From contig CALQCP020000035.1 of NCBI GenBank assembly GCA_943329105.2, forward strand, positions 1 to 13,007: a stretch of 13,007 nt of DNA. The letters run 5' to 3'. The notes under the pieces are model-generated. The model was not told the DNA's origin. It was given only the letters and a program-made list of their open reading frames with translations, and did not search any database. A program made the translations under genes and the position numbers. Of this stretch, positions 7,856 through 13,007 are shown piece by piece. How positions within the stretch are numbered: the stretch's first letter is position 1; each line of letters starts with the position of its first letter. This DNA is from Chitinophaga pinensis (GTDB taxonomy: Bacteria; Planctomycetota; Phycisphaerae; Phycisphaerales; SM1A02).

Positions 7856-9268
7856 ATGTACGGCGCGGTGATCACACTTGTCGCCGCGTGCTTCATGGCG
7901 GCGGTCGCGTCGATACAGTCGTCAAAGCCGCTTGATCCAACACAATCAGGGTCATCGCCACAACAGCCAGCAGAGCCACCTTCCGCCCGCGCCGCGAGTG
8001 AATCAGCACTCAAATCGCTGGCGGCGCACCCCACCTGGATCCGACGCCTGCTTGCCACCATGCGCCTCGAGCGCGCCGAAGAGACCGGCGTTCGCGAGCG
8101 CCTCAACGCACTCGCACTTGATTCCGATCCGCGCGTTCGTAGCAGCGCCATCCTTGCCATGGCACGCGTCGGCGCACCACCGCTTCAGCGCCTTGCCGAA
8201 AGCGAGGAGGACCCGCGGGTCATTCGCACCATGTTGCGATGCGGCTGGGAAGTACCCGCTGACCGAGTCGATCGCGGTGCCCGCATCTTGGCGAAGGCCA
8301 GCGAAGGCACGGATCGATTGCTAGCGGTTGAACTCATCGGAGCGCTCGAAGCACAAGGCCGCAGCGAGCGCAAACTTACCGAGTTCGCTAAAGACACGCT
8401 CGCGTCCGTCATCGTGCGCCTCGACCGCGATGACGGTGGCGCCCTCAGTCCCCGCATCGCCGCCATCACCGGCGCCCGCGATACGCGGGTCGGCTGGAAG
8501 TGGCGTTCATGGCTTGACCGTAACCGTAACAGCATGCGCATTGATGCTGCAGCGCTGATCGGCCCCAAAGTGGCCGTTGTACAGAACGCCATCGCGCAAT
8601 TGGACGACGCGGGATTCGTGCGCTTCACAGCAGCACTTGATGAGCTCTTCAAAAAGCCAATTGACCTGGCAGTGGCCATTGACTGCACCGCCAGCATGTC
8701 TGCTGAAATCGCCTCCGCACAGGCAGGAATCGATGACCTGATGCGCTTTGTCAATGCTGTCACTGGCGGCATGCGCGTAGCCATTGTCGGTTTCCGAGAT
8801 CAACAAGACGAGTTCCAACTCATGGGTTGGGACTTCACGGCTGATCCCACCGAAGCACGCACCCGTATCTGGAAGCTCTCCGCTGACGGCGGTGGCGACG
8901 AGCCAGAGATGGTCTACGAAGCCATGCGCATGGCGTACGGAAAATTCTCGTGGCGATCGCAAGCACAAAATGTCATGGTGCTGATCGGCGACGCTCCACC
9001 GCACCCCGGTTGGGGAAGCCATACCGTGGACATGTCACAAGCCGCCCGTGCACACGGAATCACTACCTACGTGATCAGCGCCCGCTCCATCACTAAGACT
9101 GAAGAGGTGAAGCACTTCACTGAAATCGCGCGTATGGGCGGAGGACGAGTCATTCGTCTCAGCGATCGAAACGACCTCGTTGCGGAACTCGCCGGGCTCG
9201 CCCTCAGCGACAACTGGCATGATCAGATGGTGGCTGTCTTTGAGCGGTACCTGCAACTCTGCCGCTAA
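7856..9268 (+). CDS. Secreted protein with HEAT-like repeats and a von Willebrand factor A domain
   Basis: 470 residues. The start MYGAVITLVAACFMAAVASIQS is a likely signal peptide, followed by a Pro/Ser/Gln-rich linker (about 23-50). Residues about 52-230 are helical and Ala/Leu/Arg-rich; segments such as DSDPRVRSSAILAMARVG look like HEAT-type repeats. The VWA domain covers about 267-445. Its metal site is D276-C-T278-A-S280 (DxTxS in place of the common DxSxS), with GDEPE (347-351) and GDAPP (378-382) as further MIDAS loops. No C-terminal anchor or sorting motif is seen, so it is probably periplasmic or secreted and binds a protein partner. It follows the thioredoxin gene by 3 bases. The stop shares four bases with the convergent obgE stop. 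Partner and process are unknown. Confidence 0.87.
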   Translation: MYGAVITLVAACFMAAVASIQSSKPLDPTQSGSSPQQPAEPPSARAASESALKSLAAHPTWIRRLLATMRLERAEETGVRERLNALALDSDPRVRSSAILAMARVGAPPLQRLAESEEDPRVIRTMLRCGWEVPADRVDRGARILAKASEGTDRLLAVELIGALEAQGRSERKLTEFAKDTLASVIVRLDRDDGGALSPRIAAITGARDTRVGWKWRSWLDRNRNSMRIDAAALIGPKVAVVQNAIAQLDDAGFVRFTAALDELFKKPIDLAVAIDCTASMSAEIASAQAGIDDLMRFVNAVTGGMRVAIVGFRDQQDEFQLMGWDFTADPTEARTRIWKLSADGGGDEPEMVYEAMRMAYGKFSWRSQAQNVMVLIGDAPPHPGWGSHTVDMSQAARAHGITTYVISARSITKTEEVKHFTEIARMGGGRVIRLSDRNDLVAELAGLALSDNWHDQMVAVFERYLQLCR

Positions 9269-10362
9269 GAAGCTGTTCCGGGAGCATTCCCCCAACTTCC
9301 AGTGCCAGGCCGGCGCGTGGTTTCCGGGCTACCGCCGATCGGTTCAGAGGTCTTACCCGCTAGTTTCCAAGCACCTTCAAGCAGGGCTCGAACGCCCTCG
9401 CCCGTGGCGCCGGAGATGGCAATTGGTCGCTCACCTTTACGCATACCGATCGCGCCAGCAAACCGCTCGATGCGTTCTTCGCGCTCCTCGGGCTCCACCA
9501 GGTCAACCTTGTTCAAGACCACCAACTCCGGCTTCTCCGCCAGCTCGGCTGAGAATTCCAGAAGCTCCTTGCGGATCATGTGCCAATTTGCCGCCGGATC
9601 GCTGCCGTCCAGCGGCGCAAGATCCACTAAGTGCACGATGGCGCGCGTGCGCTCCACGTGCTTCAAGAAGTCATGGCCAAGCCCCGCGCCCTGCGCCGCG
9701 CCTTCAATGAGACCCGGAAGATCTGCAAAGACCATTCGTCGGTCCGGATCAAGTTCCGCGATCCCCAGCTGCGGGCTGAGCGTGGTGAACGGATAGGCGC
9801 CCACCTTGGCATTTGCTCGGCTAATGGCACTCAAGAGCGTGCTCTTGCCGGCATTGGGAAGCCCAACAAGGCCCACATCGGCAATCAATTTCAGTTCAAT
9901 CAGGAGCCGTCGCTCAACAGCCAACTCACCGGGCGTGCACTCCAGCGGAGTCTGCTTCAAGGCACCCTTGAAATGCTCGTTGCCAAGGCCGCCAACACCG
10001 CCGGGCGCCACCACCGCCGTTTGCCCAGGGATAATCAAATCCACCAGGAATTCCCCGGTATCAGCATCAGTCACCACGGAGCCAACCGGCAGCCGAATCT
10101 CAATGCCCGCGCCGTCCGCGCCGTGGCAACTCTTCTGCATGCCCTTGCCGCCATCGATCGCAAAGAAGTGCGAACGGAACGAGAATTCAATCAGTGTGTC
10201 GAGGTGCGAATCCGCCACCACCACTACATCGCCGCCGCGACCACCGTTACCGCCGTCCGGTCCACCCTTGGGGCGGTCCTTCTCACGGCGCAGATGCGAG
10301 GCGCCATCGCCGCCCTTGCCGGATCGGACATTAATGACGGCTGTATCGACGAAGACATTCAT
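9265..10362 (-). CDS. obgE: Obg-family GTPase (ObgE/CgtA)
   Basis: A ribosome-associated GTPase involved in 50S assembly and stress control. From the ATG at 10362 it has 365 residues. The N-terminal Obg fold (1 to about 157) is glycine-rich (GGPDGGNGGRGGDV, PGGVGGLGNEHF). The G domain has G1 GLPNAGKST (166-174), the switch TT, G3 DLPGLIEG, G4 NKVD (284-287) and G5 SGATGEG. The C-terminal OCT domain of some Firmicutes Obg proteins is missing; instead there is a short Gly/Pro/Thr-rich tail. An in-frame TTG at 10386 would add eight residues, but MNVFVDTAVINVRSG is the family's typical start. It lies 80 bases downstream of rpmA on the same strand, the classical rpmA-obgE order, with an inverted repeat between them. 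It overlaps the VWA gene by four bases at the 3' end. Confidence 0.97.
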   Translation of the reverse strand: MNVFVDTAVINVRSGKGGDGASHLRREKDRPKGGPDGGNGGRGGDVVVVADSHLDTLIEFSFRSHFFAIDGGKGMQKSCHGADGAGIEIRLPVGSVVTDADTGEFLVDLIIPGQTAVVAPGGVGGLGNEHFKGALKQTPLECTPGELAVERRLLIELKLIADVGLVGLPNAGKSTLLSAISRANAKVGAYPFTTLSPQLGIAELDPDRRMVFADLPGLIEGAAQGAGLGHDFLKHVERTRAIVHLVDLAPLDGSDPAANWHMIRKELLEFSAELAEKPELVVLNKVDLVEPEEREERIERFAGAIGMRKGERPIAISGATGEGVRALLEGAWKLAGKTSEPIGGSPETTRRPGTGSWGNAPGTAS

Positions 10363-10386
10363 GGTGTATTGGGTTTCGTTATGCAA

Positions 10387-10420
10387 TGAAAACCGCGCAG
10401 ATCAAGGGACCTGCGCGGTT
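10387..10420 (-). terminator. Stem-loop between rpmA and obgE; terminator or attenuator
   Basis: AACCGCGCAG (10391-10400) and CTGCGCGGTT (10411-10420) form a perfect 10-bp stem with a 10-base loop. On the minus strand the stem ends in GGTTTTC, a short T-run only. It lies 24 bases after the rpmA stop and 28 bases before the obgE ATG, so it may end part of the rpmA transcript while letting some polymerase reach obgE. I found no other obvious promoter for obgE. Confidence 0.65.
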
Positions 10421-10442
10421 CAGTGTTCGGGTCGAATCCTGG

Positions 10443-10718
10443 TCAGACGCGATCGATCGCCAAGCGCGGCGTCGTCGGGTCAGCTGGGATGATGTCAACA
10501 TTGCGACCACGGAAGCGAACGGTGCCCTCAGTCAGAGCCATCAGCGTGTGATCGCTGCAGAGCTTGACGAGATAGCCGGCCTTCCAGCGCGTTCCGCACT
10601 GGCGCACGATGATTGAGCCGCTCTTCGCGAACTCTCCGCCATAGAGCTTGATACCTCGGAACTGCGGGTTTGAATCGCGTCCGTTCTGGGTAGAGCCCTG
10701 TCCTTTCTTATGTGCCAT
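10443..10718 (-). CDS. rpmA: 50S ribosomal protein L27
   Basis: A large-subunit protein whose N-terminal tail reaches the peptidyl-transferase centre. The start MAHKKGQGSTQNGRDSN is the near-invariant L27 beginning, so the ATG is certain, and no Firmicutes-type cleavable prefix is present. The middle GSIIVRQCGT (34-43) is also typical. After that the protein is divergent: GTRWKAG where many have GTRFHPG, and a C-terminus ending PADPTTPRLAIDRV. AGGAG (10727-10731 on the other strand) lies 8 bases before the ATG, the best Shine-Dalgarno in the window. rplU (L21), often the gene before rpmA, is not upstream here: the gene has its own promoter. The length of 91 is normal. Confidence 0.96.
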   Translation of the reverse strand: MAHKKGQGSTQNGRDSNPQFRGIKLYGGEFAKSGSIIVRQCGTRWKAGYLVKLCSDHTLMALTEGTVRFRGRNVDIIPADPTTPRLAIDRV

Positions 10719-10763
10719 AGCAAAGTCTCCTACAAAGTTCAGTCGGTCAATATCGAGTTCCGA

Positions 10764-10792
10764 AGTGTAACGGAATCACCGTTGATTCTCAA
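10764..10792 (-). promoter_or_regulatory. Sigma70-like promoter for rpmA-obgE
   Basis: On the minus strand, TTGAGA (10787-10792), a 17-base spacer and TACACT (10764-10769). The -35 matches the consensus at 4 of 6 positions and the -10 at 4 of 6, with ideal spacing. Transcription would start near 10757, giving a leader of about 39 bases that includes the AGGAG site. No leader structure like an L21-type autoregulatory hairpin was obvious to me. Confidence 0.6.
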
Positions 10793-10917
10793 CCGCTGCA
10801 CTCGCTTCAACCCCCGGAAACACACGATTAGCATCAAATTTGAGTGAAAGGCCAACGGGTGTTCGGCGGATTATCGGCAACGCCTCGCGCCGACAGCCTG
10901 CAGAACGCCGTGGGACG

Positions 10918-11595
10918 TCACCGCATCAGCCACTGATCCTTCATCACATCAAAGGATGCCTCGGTGCCATGGCGCGGATCCGTCTCGCCTGGAACGGCGA
11001 AATGGCGCGACCACGTACGCCGCACGATCACTTCCTTGCCCGTCGCGGGGTCGGTGCAGCGATCAAACGCAGCACTCATGCCGCTTACAAACAGCGTCAT
11101 GTCCTTGGGGTCGCCCTTCGCAGGCCAGATCACAAATCCCTCGCGGGCATTTGATTCCCCGTCTGGAATGTCACCCATCACCTGAAACTGATCCATCGCC
11201 TGCGCGGAGGCAACTGCGCGCTGCATCCGGCGCGCCGCGTCTACAGGAACATCCTTGCCGGCGGTCAAGATGACGCCGTCGCCCATCAGCAGGTCAAAGC
11301 GAGGCGAGAAACGCTGCGTCTTTCCAGTCTTGTTGGCAATCGTGTACGTGAACACCCAGAACCGTCCACCGGTTGGCGTGTCAGTCACAATGGAGAGCGC
11401 ACCGGGGCGGAACTCAAGATCGTCCGCAGTGGCGGGACGAACCTTGGGAATCAACTTGGAATCCGGCACCACTGGCGGCGCTGCACTGGGGGTGCGCGCA
11501 GCGGCGGGCTGCACGGCCATCAGCCCAACCGTTAAGACGGCAAGACCAAGTGCGCAAGCGAGGGGACGGATCACGGCGTTCGGGGCTGCAAACAT
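10918..11595 (-). CDS. Secreted hypothetical protein
   Basis: 225 residues of no family I recognise. The N-terminus has a clear signal peptide: R10, then a hydrophobic core (LACALGLAVLTVGLMAV) and PAAA-R as a cleavage-like site near 33/34. The mature part begins with a Pro-rich stretch and then looks beta-rich, with GRFWVFTYTIANKTGKTQRF (77-96) resembling the strand pattern of extracellular immunoglobulin-like or DUF4352-type domains; that resemblance is weak. There is one cysteine (C180). It is probably periplasmic. A TAGAAT box ends 7 bases before the ATG and there is no Shine-Dalgarno. It is transcribed toward rpmA, with about 125 bases between its stop and the rpmA promoter in which I see no clear terminator. 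Confidence 0.82.
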   Translation of the reverse strand: MFAAPNAVIRPLACALGLAVLTVGLMAVQPAAARTPSAAPPVVPDSKLIPKVRPATADDLEFRPGALSIVTDTPTGGRFWVFTYTIANKTGKTQRFSPRFDLLMGDGVILTAGKDVPVDAARRMQRAVASAQAMDQFQVMGDIPDGESNAREGFVIWPAKGDPKDMTLFVSGMSAAFDRCTDPATGKEVIVRRTWSRHFAVPGETDPRHGTEASFDVMKDQWLMR

Positions 11596-11602
11596 GGTCG
11601 GG

Positions 11603-11608
11603 ATTCTA
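11603..11608 (-). promoter_or_regulatory. -10-like box just before the secreted hypothetical gene
   Basis: TAGAAT on the minus strand matches the -10 consensus at 5 of 6 positions and ends 7 bases before the ATG at 11595, so a transcript from it would be leaderless or nearly so. No convincing -35 hexamer is seen at 16-18 bases. Confidence 0.35.
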
Positions 11609-11629
11609 CGGCTCGGAGGGCTTCCCGGT

Positions 11630-11635
11630 TACGCT
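11630..11635 (+). promoter_or_regulatory. -10-like box just before the acetyltransferase gene
   Basis: TACGCT ends 6 bases before the GTG at 11642. The position fits a leaderless transcript and supports GTG over the upstream ATG as the start. No good -35 is visible. Confidence 0.25.
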
Positions 11636-11641
11636 CATCAT

Positions 11642-12613
11642 GTGCCTTTTCGACGACTCTTTCGCGGAAGTGACAGCTCCCCCTCGGAGTTGCTGTGCAG
11701 CAAGGCCAATCCCGACGACCGAGCAGCCGCACTTTCCTCGGTCCTTGGTTCCACGGTGGCCTCTGCGCCCGCCTTCGAACGTCGAGCCGCTTCACAAGGC
11801 GTGGACCTCACGCACCTGTGGACTGCGCACCAGGATGGGCGATTAGTCGCTGCCACCCTCCTGATACCCCATCCGGGGCGCACGGCGCTCCTCATGTCGA
11901 CCGCGCCCCGTGATCACACCCATGCTGCGCAGGTGGGCGCCCTGATCACCGCCACCCTGCACGCGGGGTTTCAACTTCCACAGATTCGGCTCGTGCAGGC
12001 ACTTTCGTCCCCCAACGAAAGTCTCCGCGCCAGCGCTTGGGCGGCAGGCGGCATGCGTCATCTCGCCACCCTTGAATACATGGAACGTCCCATTCACGGC
12101 AGTGAGGTCCGTTCCATTCCCATACCAGCTCCGTTTCGTTTGGCGCCGTGGAATTCCAACGACCGCTCCATGCTTGAAGCGCTGCTCACGCAGACCTACC
12201 AAGACACGCTCGATTGCCCCGGCCTTGCCGAGCTGCGCACCCCCACCGATATTGTTGATGGTCACCTTGCAGCCGGCGAACACCATGCATCACTGTGGAC
12301 GATTGCCTTTGAGAACGAACGCCCCGTCGGCGCGCTGCTCTTGGCGCCGTCGCCGTCCACTGATTCCACTGAAGTCATCTACCTGGGTTTAGTACCGGAA
12401 GCCCGCGGTCGTGGTCTCGGCAGCGCACTGTTGGCGCATGGAATGACGCTGGCTGCACAGCGTCCGGAACCAAACATTGCACTTGCAGTGGACGCGCGCA
12501 ATTCACCGGCGCTTGCCCTGTACACGCACGCCGGATTTTGCGCGCTACGTCGGCGCGAGGCATTCGTCGCGCATCCCGCGCCCTACGCGATTTCGCCAGC
12601 GCCTGTCAAGTGA
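11642..12613 (+). CDS. GNAT-family N-acetyltransferase with two GNAT lobes
   Basis: Probably transfers an acyl group from acetyl-CoA to an amine; the substrate is unknown. From GTG 11642 it has 323 residues. The C-terminal lobe (about 165-310) has the acetyl-CoA loop LGLVPEARGRGLGSALLAHG (the R-G-R-G-L-G element at 255-260) and the later LAVDARNSPALALYTHAGF, both classical GNAT motifs. The N-terminal lobe (about 20-150) has the same shape (DGRLVAATLLIP ... ASAWAAGGM) but lacks a clean RxxGxG loop, so it looks like a degenerate second GNAT domain. The frame is open from 11255 but the part before 11594 lies antisense to the secreted gene and is Arg/Ser-rich. An ATG at 11594 is possible: it would add 16 residues and overlap the divergent start codon. 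I prefer GTG. It is not part of an obvious operon. Confidence 0.88.
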   Translation: MPFRRLFRGSDSSPSELLCSKANPDDRAAALSSVLGSTVASAPAFERRAASQGVDLTHLWTAHQDGRLVAATLLIPHPGRTALLMSTAPRDHTHAAQVGALITATLHAGFQLPQIRLVQALSSPNESLRASAWAAGGMRHLATLEYMERPIHGSEVRSIPIPAPFRLAPWNSNDRSMLEALLTQTYQDTLDCPGLAELRTPTDIVDGHLAAGEHHASLWTIAFENERPVGALLLAPSPSTDSTEVIYLGLVPEARGRGLGSALLAHGMTLAAQRPEPNIALAVDARNSPALALYTHAGFCALRRREAFVAHPAPYAISPAPVK

Positions 12614-13007
12614 CGACGGTTGTCCACAATCGGCAAGCAATGCGCTGCATACACGGTGGATGAAATTAGTTTCTACGAAGGAATTGCTACGGACTACGGC
12701 ACTTACGCAAGCGTGATTCAACATCACATTCACTTGCCCCTTGCATCGATGCAAATTCCGGCTAGCCTTCGCCGTGCTCCGCAGGATGTGGAGCATTCAA
12801 CAGCGCCGCTTGTGTGGCGCCCCACTGGAATCAGCGCGGCCCTGAGCGCCCGCCATCACCACTGGAGCGCCGCGTAAGCGGAGTGTTGAGCGCCGTGCAA
12901 GTCATCGGAGATGACCGCACGGAGTGGACACGGACGATCCTGAAATCCTGTCGGCATGCACTGCCTCGTTCAGTACGAACAAGGGAGCGGTGGCTTATTC
13001 GCCATCG
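12614..13007. other. Right-edge region without a firmly supported gene
   Basis: After the acetyltransferase stop no coding call is secure. A TTG-started frame runs 12620-12877 (85 codons); its first 60 residues have a normal amino-acid mix, but it has no Shine-Dalgarno, no ATG near its start and no family I recognise. Two frames remain open to the edge: one usable from GTG 12814 (Arg-rich) and one from ATG 12956 (MHCLVQYEQGSGGLFAI). The latter has a plausible N-terminus for the next gene, but only 17 codons are visible. GAGCGCC occurs three times (12844, 12865, 12889), and GTCATC-GGA-GATGAC (12901-12915 area) is a small hairpin. A single TTGTCCACA at 12620 resembles a DnaA box. Confidence 0.4.
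12741..12754. repeat. Perfect 14-bp palindrome, possible operator
   Basis: TTGCATCGATGCAA reads the same on both strands. It sits in a locally AT-richer stretch, and its first six bases lie 16 bases before TAGCCT (12763-12768), so it could overlap a weak promoter reading toward the right edge. A dimeric regulator site is one reading; no other copy is seen in the window. Confidence 0.45.

Noticed and set aside
11255..11593. N-terminal extension of the acetyltransferase frame
   Set aside because: Antisense to the secreted hypothetical gene, Arg/Ser/Thr-rich, and not needed for either GNAT lobe.
12620..12628. TTGTCCACA as part of a replication origin
   Set aside because: Only one copy with one mismatch to the usual DnaA box, no cluster and no dnaA, dnaN or gidA nearby.
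12545..12796. 83-codon minus-strand frame at the right end
   Set aside because: Overlaps the acetyltransferase end in antisense; no Shine-Dalgarno and no recognisable family.
12791..12900. Possible cobalamin-type riboswitch or structured RNA
   Set aside because: GC-rich with some pairing potential, but I could not match it to a known riboswitch core.
1..13007. CRISPR array or defence island
   Set aside because: No spaced direct repeats and no nuclease, helicase or restriction genes; the only tandem repeats are the codon-level 9-bp units in the ZIP gene.

Overview
The window looks like an ordinary chromosomal segment of a fairly GC-rich bacterium. My best guess is Planctomycetota, possibly near Phycisphaerae. 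That is an inference from the look of the proteins: an IleRS tail without zinc cysteines, a ZIP transporter with an HKPFDA motif, a secreted HEAT-like plus VWA protein, and few Shine-Dalgarno sequences. No 16S gene or other decisive marker is present. There is no CRISPR array, prophage, or complete insertion sequence.

Layout. Positions 1-134 hold a strong hairpin and a REP-like inverted-repeat tract that touches the ileS stop codon. Positions 135-4199 carry a minus-strand cluster, in transcription order: a ZIP-family metal transporter with a His-rich tail built from 9-bp DNA repeats, a 60-residue hypothetical protein, and isoleucyl-tRNA synthetase (ileS). A divergent plus-strand block follows: tRNA-Ala(CGC) with its own promoter-like sequence and a clear intrinsic terminator, then a tight three-gene run of mutS, a thioredoxin-fold protein with a WCGDC active site, and a secreted protein with a HEAT-like region and a von Willebrand A domain. 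That block collides tail to tail with a minus-strand pair, rpmA (L27) then obgE. The VWA gene and obgE share four bases, and an inverted repeat sits between rpmA and obgE. Upstream of rpmA is a good sigma70-like promoter. Beyond it lie a minus-strand secreted hypothetical protein and a divergent plus-strand tandem-GNAT acetyltransferase. The last 394 bases have no gene I can support firmly, but contain a perfect 14-bp palindrome.

How the genes relate. ileS, tRNA-Ala, rpmA and obgE are translation and ribosome-assembly functions. mutS is mismatch repair, and the thioredoxin and VWA genes are probably cotranscribed with it. I see no convincing new multi-gene system. The points most worth a second look are the mutS-thioredoxin-VWA coupling, the loss of zinc-ligand cysteines in IleRS, TAnnnT boxes placed as for leaderless transcripts at three genes, the possible transposase-associated repeat at the left edge, and the unexplained right edge.
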